DNA from: Algoriphagus sp. TR-M9
GTDB taxonomy: Bacteria > Bacteroidota > Bacteroidia > Cytophagales > Cyclobacteriaceae
Direction: 5' to 3'
DNA length: 64,000 nucleotides
NCBI RefSeq assembly: GCF_027594545.1
Contig: NZ_CP115160.1
Span: 1,187,001 to 1,251,000 of the forward strand
This document shows, piece after piece, positions 47,850 through 56,866 of this stretch. Under the pieces are notes generated by a model. The model had not been told where the DNA came from, did no database searches, and worked only from the letters and a program-made list of their open reading frames with translations. The stretch's first letter is position 1. The number at the start of each line of letters is the position of its first letter. The translations under genes and the position numbers were made by a program.

Positions 47850-48590
47850 TTAATTTGAGAATCGGTTAATACTGCTTATTAACTTTGCATAATAGTTTCT
47901 GCCAATCGGTATTTCTGAATCAGATATTTTGATAGTGGTGGAGCTAAAGGCCTCAATATTTTTAATATTGATGATGTACGATTTATGCACTCGGACAAAT
48001 TGCTCTTCGGGCAATTTTTCCATCACCTCCTTGGTGGTATTTCTTAAGGTAAACTGCTTTCCTTTGACTACAATTTTGGTGTATGCTCCCTCTGCTTTGA
48101 TCCATAAGATATTTTTAATCACTATTTTTTTCAGCCATCCACTTTCGCGAATAAAAAGCTCGGAAGCATATTTTTCGCCCACATTGTGAGGTATTGTAGA
48201 TTCAATTTTACTGTGTTTAAAATTTTGAATAGCTAGTTCAATACTTGTTACTAGGTTTTCAGTTGAGAAGGGTTTTGTGATAAAACCATCCGGCTTGACA
48301 TGACATACTTTTTCTACGATATCCTTACCTGAAGAGGAGGTCATGAATATGATGGGAACCATCAATGAGTTCCGTAATTCTTCTGCCAGATTTATACCTG
48401 TTTTTGTGCCTTTCAACTGAATGTCAAGTAAAATAGCATCAGGCACATTTTTTTCAATCCTTGAGTACGCATTATCGGCATTGTCCAATACTTCTGAAAC
48501 CTCATACCCTTGAATAGTGAGCATTTCCTTGACATTATCGGATAGGCTTTGGTTATCCTCTACTAAAAGAATTTTAGTTTTACTTGACAT
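47850..48590 (-). CDS. LytTR-type response regulator
   Basis: The 246-residue regulator has a receiver domain (1-120) with acidic pair E11-D12, phospho-acceptor D56 in ILLDIQLKG, and the switch lysine in FITKPF. A LytTR DNA-binding domain covers about 145-240 (IKNILWIKAEGAYTKIVVKGKQFTLRNTTKEVMEKL, VRVHKSYIINIKNI). It is divergent from the histidine kinase at 48698 with 107 bases between, so they are the likely pair and may share a control region. The receiver closely resembles the stand-alone receiver at 56038-56415. Confidence 0.92.
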   Translation of the reverse strand: MSSKTKILLVEDNQSLSDNVKEMLTIQGYEVSEVLDNADNAYSRIEKNVPDAILLDIQLKGTKTGINLAEELRNSLMVPIIFMTSSSGKDIVEKVCHVKPDGFITKPFSTENLVTSIELAIQNFKHSKIESTIPHNVGEKYASELFIRESGWLKKIVIKNILWIKAEGAYTKIVVKGKQFTLRNTTKEVMEKLPEEQFVRVHKSYIINIKNIEAFSSTTIKISDSEIPIGRNYYAKLISSINRFSN

Positions 48591-48697
48591 CTTTTGTTTA
48601 AGCTTTAGTTTTATGAAAAAATAGGTTTAATTCATAACAGTGGTTAAACTACAAATAAAGTTTCGTAATTCTAAGAAGAGTACAATTAAAATTTAAA

Positions 48698-51043
48698 ATG
48701 TTAAAAACTGAGCAAATATTAACAGCATTCAATAATGAGGACTTGGTTTTTTCATTGGAAACAGGGGAGCTGTTAAAAATCAGCGACAGAATAACCAGGT
48801 TGTTAGATACTCAAATTTTCGCTGGTTTTGATTCCTTAGTGGAGTATGAAGCTATCCTGGCCAGGTATTCAGTTGGGAATGATTTTCATGAAAGATTGAA
48901 ACTTAAAGATTCAAATGACTTCTTTCTGGAAACAACACTACAAGTAGCTGGTGAGATTTATACAGTGAATGAGTTGATCTGGATGGATCGTGAGAATATG
49001 ACCTTGCATATTTTTGTGTTTGTGGTCTCAGACAATAACTCATTTGATTTACCTGAAAGTTCTATGATCGAAATTGTGGATAAGATGCCAAATCCCTCTT
49101 TGTTGATTTCAGGAGATTTTACCGAGGTGCTGATTGCCAATGTCCCCATGATTCATTTGTTAAATCAACCAGTGTCAGAATTAGTAACGGGTTTTTATTT
49201 AGGTGATTTTTTCGCAGACCCTGAATTATTTCAAAAACTAATACATTGGGCACTTAAACCAGGGAGTAATAGACTTTCATTTCAGGCCAAACTTTATCTG
49301 TCAAACCCTGAAGGCAATTGGTTTGATATCACATTTTTCAAGGCAAAGGTAGATGATAAAGACTGTATTTTGATTTTGTTACTCAGTGCAGATAAAAGCA
49401 AAACAGATCAACTGAATTTGGAAAGGTCCAATAGTTTACTTTCCAATATAGTGGAAGTGCAAAAGCTGTTTTTGGCTCAAGAATACGAAGCAAAGCCTTA
49501 CCAATTATTACTAACCAATATTCTTGGGGTAATTGAAGCCGAAATAGGATTTATAGGTGAGGTTGCCTTTGATTCGAGTAACAAGCAGGTCTTGAAAATA
49601 CATGCTGCTACCGATATTTCAACAGCTGGCCCAGAAGCTTTTAAACTCTATGATAAGTATGTCAAAAACGATTTTTTATTTAGGCATTTTGACAATTTGT
49701 TTGGGGCATGCATCACAGAGTCCAAAGTGATACTTGAAAATAACCCTCCGCAAAATCCTCACACCAAAGGGAAGAAGATTCCAGGACATCCACAAATTGA
49801 TAATTTCTTAGGGATTCCCATTCTAAAAGGTGATAAAGTAGTAGGGCTAATTGGACTTGGCAATAAGAAGGGAGGGTTTTGCGAGTCTGACATTCAGGAA
49901 CTTGAGCCTTTTGCGTCCACCTACTCGGTGATTATTGAAGCCTATAACTATGAAACAGAAAAAATAAAATATGAGAAAGAGTCATTAGAAAAGGCATTGA
50001 TTCTTTCTAAGGTAGCTGATTTTTCCCCAGATTTAATTGTAGTTGCAAATGATGAGTTTGAAATAGAATACCTTTCTAAGTCATCTGAGAAATTTATTGA
50101 AATGGGTATTGATGCCTCTACCATCAATAGGAAGATCCGTACTTTATTGAAAAAAACTTTGGTGGACAAATATAGCGTATCCAAAGACCTATTTAAATCC
50201 CGATTGAAAATCAGATCAAATTCAGGAAACAGTATTTGGCTGGAATCTATGATCAGTTTAATGCAGGATAGCCATAATCCCAAATTGATTGCTGTGATTA
50301 GGGATGTGTCAGTACAGGCTAGAACTGAGGAAAATCTAAAACTTTCACTGAAAAAAGAAAGGGAGTTTAATTCCTTTGTGAGTGATTTCATGAATACCGT
50401 TTCCCATGAATTTAAGACACCTCTAGCTACCATCATGTCTAGTCTGGAGCTTAGCAAACATTACCTTGACAGTATAGAGGAGCAAACTTCATTGGAGAGA
50501 GTCAAGTATCACTGTAGTAAAATCCAATCAGAAGTTAACAACCTTCATCAATTGGTTTCTCATTCACTTGACTTCAATAGGTTTGCTATACAGGGAACTG
50601 CCTTGAAAGAAGTACAGGTCAATTATAGAAAATTTATAGAGGCCTGTATCAACAAGTATGGCTTGAGATCAAGTATTGAATATCTTCCAGAAGTGGATCA
50701 ATCTTTGGAAGTGCATATTGATAAGTTTATGATAGAAACCAGTTTGGTAAACATCATGACCAATGCAATCAAATATGGAGGTGAGAGCAAGCCAGAACTA
50801 CGATTATTCAAGGAGGGGAAATGGTTTGGGTTTATGGTGACCGATCATGGGATTGGGATAAAAAAAGAAGAACTTTCTTATATTTTTACACCATTTTTTC
50901 GAGGATCAAATGTCAAAGGGATTGAAGGTACTGGTTTTGGTCTGGTAGCCGTTAAGAACTTCATTGAGATCCATGGAGGGAATATCCAAATTAAATCCGA
51001 GTATGGATTTGGTACCACAGTAGAGGTGCGATTACCGGTTTGA
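48698..51043 (+). CDS. Cytoplasmic PAS/GAF sensor histidine kinase
   Basis: The 781-residue kinase has no transmembrane segment. The first 240 residues hold two PAS-like units (one around MIEIVDKMPNPSLLISGDFTEVL). A GAF domain follows at about 250-420 (FLGIPILKGDKVVGLIGLGNKKGGF). A PAS domain covers about 435-545, then the HisKA domain with H570 in VSHEFKTPLATIMSSL. The HATPase domain has N-box NIMTNAIKYGG, DHGIGIKKEE and GTGFGLVAVK. It reads a soluble cue inside the cell and should phosphorylate the divergent LytTR regulator. Nothing shows the ligand. It is an orphan in its direction, followed after 250 bases by a secreted protein. Confidence 0.92.
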   Translation: MLKTEQILTAFNNEDLVFSLETGELLKISDRITRLLDTQIFAGFDSLVEYEAILARYSVGNDFHERLKLKDSNDFFLETTLQVAGEIYTVNELIWMDRENMTLHIFVFVVSDNNSFDLPESSMIEIVDKMPNPSLLISGDFTEVLIANVPMIHLLNQPVSELVTGFYLGDFFADPELFQKLIHWALKPGSNRLSFQAKLYLSNPEGNWFDITFFKAKVDDKDCILILLLSADKSKTDQLNLERSNSLLSNIVEVQKLFLAQEYEAKPYQLLLTNILGVIEAEIGFIGEVAFDSSNKQVLKIHAATDISTAGPEAFKLYDKYVKNDFLFRHFDNLFGACITESKVILENNPPQNPHTKGKKIPGHPQIDNFLGIPILKGDKVVGLIGLGNKKGGFCESDIQELEPFASTYSVIIEAYNYETEKIKYEKESLEKALILSKVADFSPDLIVVANDEFEIEYLSKSSEKFIEMGIDASTINRKIRTLLKKTLVDKYSVSKDLFKSRLKIRSNSGNSIWLESMISLMQDSHNPKLIAVIRDVSVQARTEENLKLSLKKEREFNSFVSDFMNTVSHEFKTPLATIMSSLELSKHYLDSIEEQTSLERVKYHCSKIQSEVNNLHQLVSHSLDFNRFAIQGTALKEVQVNYRKFIEACINKYGLRSSIEYLPEVDQSLEVHIDKFMIETSLVNIMTNAIKYGGESKPELRLFKEGKWFGFMVTDHGIGIKKEELSYIFTPFFRGSNVKGIEGTGFGLVAVKNFIEIHGGNIQIKSEYGFGTTVEVRLPV

Positions 51044-51291
51044 TAGCCTGTTTTCGTTCAATATACCTTTAATTGTCATTGAATCCCTATTCTTTGTCAT
51101 TAGAAAACGAAATTATGTAATTGTAGTGTTTGTTTAGACAATATATGATGTTTTTATAGTAATATAAAGGTGTTTTACTCTTTGAAAAATGAGTTTTATA
51201 TATGCGTTTTGTTGTAGTTTTTAAGTTCGATTTTTGGAATAGATAGCTGTAAATTATTTCTCTAATTTCCATTTATATAGATGGGAATCGA

Positions 51292-53625
51292 ATGGAATTA
51301 AAAGTTAGAAATAAAGCTGATTTTTTATGTTTTTTTGTGGCTTTCGTGTTAGGTTTTTTTGCTGTCCAACAAGCCTATGCAAGTAAGGTTTATGCAGATG
51401 CCGCATCAGGAATAGTTCCTTATAAGTTTACGCCATGTGGAGGAATTCTCCAAGCTGACTGCGAAGCATCAATCCTAAATATGGAAAATGCCTCTGGAGA
51501 TCCAGATGAGTTTGCTGAACTGATTGCCAGTCCAGGAATACTGGTAGGGGTAGGTGCATATAAATCTAAAATTGAATTACGATTTGATTCTCCGCTACCG
51601 GCGAATACCACTACCTATATCAGGATTGGGACTGAAGAAAGCCTGTTGCAATCCTTATTGGGAGGAAGCTTGGGGGATGTGCTTTCCACGGTATTGGGGG
51701 CTGTATTGTTAGGAGAGCAAGAAATTATTATAGAAGCCCGAAATGAAGCTACTTCCATTGAATTAAGATCCAGCCTAGATGGGTTTGACTCAGGAAGGGT
51801 AAGGTTAGTCATGGATGGTTCAGGAGCGTACTTTATTGCTATCACACCTGATTCTACTTATGATCGAATTCACATCACCAACCAGTCTAATTCAATTGCT
51901 GGTCTTGGAAAGGAGTATTCATTGGAAGTTTACCATGCATTTTATTTTGAGCATAATCCATGTGATTATTTGGCTGAGTTTACCAGCTTCGACGGTTCTG
52001 GACTTACCCTGGATGCTTTATCCCTTAATACTCAAATAGAAGGTTTAAACCTAGCTATAGATGAGGATCTAGAAAACACCTATTCTGAAATATCTCTAGG
52101 GGTGGTAGGATTAGCAGGTTCTATGGAGCAAATGATTTACTTCAATAGCCCCGTTCAACCTGGGAATGAGGTTTTAGTGAGTATGGGTGCTGGTAAATCC
52201 TTATTGGATTTAGGGTTGCTGGATTATGTAGAGCTGGTCGTTTATTCCTCAGGTGTGGAAATAGAGACTTTCTCGGCTTCTTCCTTACTGGACTTGGATC
52301 TATTAGGTTTATTGGGAGAGGATGAGTTTTTTAAGTTACCGTTGATATCTGATTTGCCCATAGATAAAATTGGGATAAGGATGTCATCTTTGGTAGGTTT
52401 AGGAGTGCTTGAGGGAAGTCTTAAGATAAGCGGTGTTACTGTGTCCCCAGTCCGACCTGAAGTTGTTAATGTGCCAGAGGAGGGATCATTTGTCATTTGT
52501 CAAGGAAATACAGTTACAGTCACTCCAATAAATGAAGCTGGAGGAGACTTGAATTGGTATATCTTGGATTCTGGCACTGAACAAATGCTTGGAACTGCTT
52601 CCTCATATACTACAGCTTCGGACCTTGAGCCTGGCGAATATGAATTTTTAGTGCGGTCAACCGATATACTCTGTGCTACTGAAAGTGAACCCTCTAACTT
52701 TAAAGTTAAAGTAAACCCAGTTCCAGACCCTGCCAATATCCAGGTCCTTCCCTCAGGCTATGTGGAGGTGGATGAAAATGGTAAATACATCTATGTAGAA
52801 GGCGAGAACCCAGTGACCCTTGACCCCAGTCACATCGACATGGAACAGCCAGGGGAATTCAAATGGTACCTGGATGAGACCATGATGTTGGAAATACAGG
52901 ATGGTGATAATATTAGTGGTATTTCGTATGACCTTGATGGAGATATTATTACTATGACGGGGCTCAAATTCAGAGATGAACTAGATCCTTACAAGTTTTA
53001 CCTGAATTTTGTTCCAGAGGAGGGTTGTGCTATGGGAGTGCCAAGGGAAGTTGATTTAAGTGCTATTGCCAGGATCTTAAACGTTTCGCTGCTGGAATTT
53101 TTAGCTATAGACCGGGGGAAACGAGGTGTACAGCTGAATTGGAAATTTGCAGGCCTGACCCAACAGGATATCGTCAAGGTAGAAAGGTCCGGTACAGAGC
53201 TAGATTTTGAAGAGTTGGCAAGTTTTTCCAACCTAGAGGGAATTGGGAATGCATTCAATGATGTAAATCCATTCCCGGGTAACAACTATTATAGACTTCA
53301 AATTGTTGATGTAGAGGGGCGGATTAAATTTACCTCCCAATTAGTTCGGTTTGAACTTCCCATTTTAGGAGTAAAAACCTTTGGCGTATTTCCTAATACC
53401 TTTGAAAATCAAATAAGCATTAGAAATCAAAGTAAGGATGCTACTTTTGCACAAATGGCACTTTTTTCAGGAGATGGTAGTGTTCTCAAAATTGTAGATT
53501 TCGAATTCAATGCCCGCACTACAGATTTTAGAATTATTGACCTAGATGAATTACCTGTCGGTAACTATGTGCTTCGCATTTACTTCAACGGTAAGAATGA
53601 GATCCATCATCTAATCAAACAGTAA
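51292..53625 (+). CDS. Type IX-secreted surface protein with two paralogous beta modules
   Basis: The 777-residue protein has a signal peptide (FFAVQQAYAS, about residue 31) and two N-terminal beta modules of about 180 residues each. Module A (about 43-215) has TTYIRIGTEESLLQSLLGG and LGDVLSTVLGAVLLG; module B (about 222-390) starts at NPCDYLAEFTSFDGSG and contains the DLENTYSEISLG pattern. An Ig-like domain (about 400-480, VICQGNTVTVTPINEAGGDLNWY), an unassigned part, and a C-terminal type A sorting domain of T9SS (about 690-777, FGVFPNTFENQISI) follow. Modules A and B recur several times in the giant protein at 56867. A role in adhesion or glycan contact is inferred. Confidence 0.82.
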   Translation: MELKVRNKADFLCFFVAFVLGFFAVQQAYASKVYADAASGIVPYKFTPCGGILQADCEASILNMENASGDPDEFAELIASPGILVGVGAYKSKIELRFDSPLPANTTTYIRIGTEESLLQSLLGGSLGDVLSTVLGAVLLGEQEIIIEARNEATSIELRSSLDGFDSGRVRLVMDGSGAYFIAITPDSTYDRIHITNQSNSIAGLGKEYSLEVYHAFYFEHNPCDYLAEFTSFDGSGLTLDALSLNTQIEGLNLAIDEDLENTYSEISLGVVGLAGSMEQMIYFNSPVQPGNEVLVSMGAGKSLLDLGLLDYVELVVYSSGVEIETFSASSLLDLDLLGLLGEDEFFKLPLISDLPIDKIGIRMSSLVGLGVLEGSLKISGVTVSPVRPEVVNVPEEGSFVICQGNTVTVTPINEAGGDLNWYILDSGTEQMLGTASSYTTASDLEPGEYEFLVRSTDILCATESEPSNFKVKVNPVPDPANIQVLPSGYVEVDENGKYIYVEGENPVTLDPSHIDMEQPGEFKWYLDETMMLEIQDGDNISGISYDLDGDIITMTGLKFRDELDPYKFYLNFVPEEGCAMGVPREVDLSAIARILNVSLLEFLAIDRGKRGVQLNWKFAGLTQQDIVKVERSGTELDFEELASFSNLEGIGNAFNDVNPFPGNNYYRLQIVDVEGRIKFTSQLVRFELPILGVKTFGVFPNTFENQISIRNQSKDATFAQMALFSGDGSVLKIVDFEFNARTTDFRIIDLDELPVGNYVLRIYFNGKNEIHHLIKQ

Positions 53626-53896
53626 GGAAAGATTTTAAGGGCTTGGAAATGAGTATAGTGTGTTCCTATTGTGTGTTTTTGTTATGAAAGTGTAGGGTTT
53701 TGTTAGGAAAAGGCAATGGTAATTATAATATGTGTGCCTTCGAACAAATTAATTTGTGCTTTAATGTCATTAATATGCATTTTATAATTAATGCTTAAGG
53801 TGGATTGGATTGTCAGTATAAAATGGAGGTAGTTTAAGATTTTCAATTATTATATTTGACTCATCATGATTTTGTGACAAATTTTTAATTCTATCT

Positions 53897-54343
53897 ATGA
53901 GGACCGACCTGATTTTAGTCGATGATGACCCGATATCCCTGCTTATATCCAAGCACTTAATTGAGAAGGCTTGGCCAAGTCAGGATGTTTTAAGGGTAAT
54001 GACATTTAACGTTCCTGTTGATTGCTTGTCATATTTATCACATTTGAAAAATGGCCAAAATGTAAGAATAGGAGCATTAAAGATTTTATTGGATTTAAAT
54101 ATGCCAGAAATCGATGGATGGAAGTTTATGAATCTGTTAGATAAGATCGATCCGGAGAAACTGATCAAAGTTGTAATCCATTCCTCTTCTAAAAACCCAA
54201 AGGACATGGAATTAGCTTTTTCTTATTCCCGTGTGGTCAATTATATACCAAAACCTATGGATAGTGCTAAGGTTTCTCAACTTTTAAATGATATGAATGT
54301 TACCTATAATCAGAAGAATAGTATGAATAATTTGAACCGGTAA
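53897..54343 (+). CDS. CheY-like response regulator (receiver only)
   Basis: The 148-residue protein is a single receiver domain. It has the acidic cluster DDDP at residues 9-12, phospho-acceptor D66 in ILLDLNMPEIDGWKF, the switch serine in HSSSKNP and the lysine in IPKPMD. It has no output domain. The receiver type (LNMPEIDG, long loop after helix 1) is the Bacteroidota single-domain kind. It is followed by the multi-TM sensor gene with only 14 bases between, so the two are co-transcribed and probably act on the same phosphorelay. Confidence 0.9.
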   Translation: MRTDLILVDDDPISLLISKHLIEKAWPSQDVLRVMTFNVPVDCLSYLSHLKNGQNVRIGALKILLDLNMPEIDGWKFMNLLDKIDPEKLIKVVIHSSSKNPKDMELAFSYSRVVNYIPKPMDSAKVSQLLNDMNVTYNQKNSMNNLNR

Positions 54344-54357
54344 TTTTAATTTTTGAG

Positions 54358-56010
54358 GTGAATTACATTGGCTATTTAACTGTTTTCAGTATTTTTTGTA
54401 ATCTGGCTGTTATTGGTTTACTCCTTTTCAAGGGGCTAAAAGTGAAATTTGAGCAAAAGTTGCTAATTTTTAATTTGGTACTTTTAATATGGCAAATAGG
54501 GGAACTGCTATTACGAATTCCAGCATCTTTAGATTTTATTTACAAGTTTGATCTTTATGCGTCCTCTTGTTATTTATTTATTGGGTATTTTCTACTGGAA
54601 GTGGTTTATGAATTAAAGTTGATAGTTGTCAATAGAGTGTATTTGATCAGGGTTTTGTTTTTTTCTGTTAGTTTGTTTTTTCTAATTTCATATCTCTCAT
54701 ATCCTGAACCTAGGTTGTTTCTGGCTTCTGAATATTTTGGCCTGGTTCAGGGATTTAGAAGTGGCTCTTTGGATATTTATTCAAGAGTTTGGATTGGGTT
54801 TTGTGTTATGATTGCTCTTTCAATTATAGCACGTTCGTTGTACGCAGAGAAAGTGAGTTTTAATAAGATAAGATTATTTTTTATCGCTCTCTTGGTTCCG
54901 TCTGTGTACGGTTTTATATTTCAGGTTGTTTTTCCAATCTACCTAGGTTATGAAGTTCCTGGAGCCACTGTTTTACTTTCTGTTTTTTCTATCGTTTCTT
55001 TAATCGTATTCAAAGATAATTTTATATTTTATAATTATTCTGATGAGAGTGTCTATGGATTGTTCAATAAGGTCAATTCCATTATGTTTGTATATGATGG
55101 GGGTGGATTTATCCATTTTTCCAATAACTTGTTTTCTAAGTATTTTCCAAATTGTAGATCTATTTTTGACTTAAAAGAGGGGGCTGTGTTCCTGGAAAAG
55201 GTGTCAGGATTTGGTTCAGTTGAAGAGTTGAGTAGGGGTAGTGGGAAAACTGATGAAGTTTTGATTACTGAAGAGCAAATTGGATCTGAGCGATTTCAAT
55301 ACATGTGCTATCCTATTTATAATGAGTCCAAAATTGAAGGAGGGATGGTGATTGGTATTAATGTGACAAAGTACTACCAGATTAGAAATTCCATTCTTAA
55401 CTCGTTTGATAATTTTAAAAGGATCAATGCTGTACCAAATTCATTCTTTATAGAAATTAATGCGAACGAAAACCAGGTAATATTGAACGATAGAATCTGG
55501 AGTAAATTCCCTGTTTTTCAAAGTAGAAGTTACGGCTACTTTCAATTTTTCCTCCTTTTAAGAATGTATGTAGAATCTGACCAATTATTAGAATTATTCA
55601 ATTTTTTAAAAAAAAGTTCTGGAGATACACTAGAGAATCGATCAAGGAAGTTTATCCTTGAGGTAAATAATTCCAAATTTTTTTATGTTTTCGAGATTAC
55701 CTTTAAAAAAATGGATTTTCAGTTGATGCCATATAGTGACTACATCTATTTGACAGATATTACTGAATCTAAGATATGTGAAATTGCAGACGAGTGGTTT
55801 GATAAAAGTACCTCTTGGATTATTAGTCATATTTTCAGAAAACCAATAGCAAATATTCTTGGGCTAATGAATTTAATTCAGAATGAAAAGCATATCTATG
55901 ACTCTAGATTGTCCAATCGTGAGATCTTTACTTTAATCGATTCAGAAGTGAATGAGCTTGATGATAAGATGAAAGTATATTTGAATAAAAGTTTGGAAAA
56001 TTTCGATTGA
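54358..56010 (+). CDS. Multi-TM sensor with histidine box but no ATPase domain
   Basis: The 550-residue protein starts at a GTG (54358). The first 225 residues form about seven transmembrane helices of the kind found at the start of some sensor kinases (FCNLAVIGLLLF, YLFIGYFLLEVVY, VLLSVFSIVSLIVF). Two PAS-like segments follow (about 238-340, MFVYDGGGFIHFSNNLFSKYF, and 355-470). The C-terminal part has a dimerisation helix pair with H491 in ISHIFRKPIANILGLM. The protein ends 60 residues later with no N, G1 or G2 box and the next gene converges, so no downstream ATPase domain exists. It may accept phosphate from another kinase, regulate one, or signal by contact with the receiver encoded upstream. 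Confidence 0.8.
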   Translation: MNYIGYLTVFSIFCNLAVIGLLLFKGLKVKFEQKLLIFNLVLLIWQIGELLLRIPASLDFIYKFDLYASSCYLFIGYFLLEVVYELKLIVVNRVYLIRVLFFSVSLFFLISYLSYPEPRLFLASEYFGLVQGFRSGSLDIYSRVWIGFCVMIALSIIARSLYAEKVSFNKIRLFFIALLVPSVYGFIFQVVFPIYLGYEVPGATVLLSVFSIVSLIVFKDNFIFYNYSDESVYGLFNKVNSIMFVYDGGGFIHFSNNLFSKYFPNCRSIFDLKEGAVFLEKVSGFGSVEELSRGSGKTDEVLITEEQIGSERFQYMCYPIYNESKIEGGMVIGINVTKYYQIRNSILNSFDNFKRINAVPNSFFIEINANENQVILNDRIWSKFPVFQSRSYGYFQFFLLLRMYVESDQLLELFNFLKKSSGDTLENRSRKFILEVNNSKFFYVFEITFKKMDFQLMPYSDYIYLTDITESKICEIADEWFDKSTSWIISHIFRKPIANILGLMNLIQNEKHIYDSRLSNREIFTLIDSEVNELDDKMKVYLNKSLENFD

Positions 56011-56037
56011 CATTTTGTTTGATTATTTCTTTTGATC

Positions 56038-56415
56038 CTAATTTCTTTTGGAGTTTGCAAGGGCTAGTTCTATACTCGTAATGAGTGCATCGTAAGTAAA
56101 TGGTTTCGTTACTATTCCTTCGGGAGCCAGGTGTTGAATTTTTTTTATGACCTCCTTACCTGAGTAGGATGTGATGAAAACGATTGGTATTTTTATTTTA
56201 TCCCTAATTTCTTCTGCTAATTCTATACCGTTTTTTATGCCTTTAAGCTTGATGTCAATTAAAAGAAGGTCTGGTTTTTTTTTTCTAATTACCTCCATCG
56301 CTTTTTCGGCACTAGTTAAAATTTCTAACAGTTCATAATCAAACACCTCAAATATTTCATTTAGGTTTTCTGCTAGCGTCCTGCTGTCCTCAATTAGTAG
56401 AATTCTTGTTTTCAT
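56038..56415 (-). CDS. Receiver-only response regulator, paralogue of the LytTR regulator
   Basis: The 125-residue receiver has acidic pair E9-D10, phospho-acceptor D54 in LLIDIKLKG and lysine in IVTKPFTYDAL. It matches the receiver of the 47850-48590 regulator through most of its length (shared LIDIKLKG, ELAEEIRD, VFITSYSGKEV and ITSIELALAN patterns), but has no LytTR domain. It is convergent with the sensor at 54358, with 27 bases between, and lies on the same strand as the LytTR gene. It may compete for phosphate or serve as an intermediate in a relay with the neighbouring sensor. Confidence 0.9.
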   Translation of the reverse strand: MKTRILLIEDSRTLAENLNEIFEVFDYELLEILTSAEKAMEVIRKKKPDLLLIDIKLKGIKNGIELAEEIRDKIKIPIVFITSYSGKEVIKKIQHLAPEGIVTKPFTYDALITSIELALANSKRN

Positions 56416-56866
56416 TTACATTTCTGTTCATTTTTTGTAAAGGTAATGTTTTAAAGTTTTAAGATGTTGTTTTTGTAGAATTTGTGTTTGATTTTACACA
56501 GTTTTTCACTTTAAAATGTCCTCTGTTAATTTGATTTTATCTTGTAGTGGTTATTGTTTGTTATAATGACAGAATGCACCATTTAAATGACGAAAATACT
56601 CTGGTTAGTTACAGATGATTTTTTTAGATATATCATGACGAATTTATAAGGTATTTTTGTTTTAGAGGTTGTTGTTACCTAGTGTTTTGAGTCAATAAGG
56701 GAGGAGTTTCATGTGCTTTTATAGTATGTGAGGTCTTGATCTATTCATGATTTTAACCTAGGAATTTGGGGTGTAACATACTTTTGGAATGGATTGTATT
56801 CGGTATTTGCTCCATTTCGATTTGGTGTGTTGAGATTTTTGTTTTGTCAATTTTGATCATAATGAT
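56416..56866. other. AT-rich intergenic region before the giant gene
   Basis: About 450 bases without a gene, AT- and GT-rich and low in complexity. A TACTTTTG word at 56779-56786 matches the TAnnTTTG -7 element of Bacteroidota promoters and lies 80 bases before the start codon of the giant gene; no well-spaced -33 TTTG goes with it, so I hold it as a weak candidate. The start of the 56415 gene on the minus strand also lies here. Confidence 0.4.
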
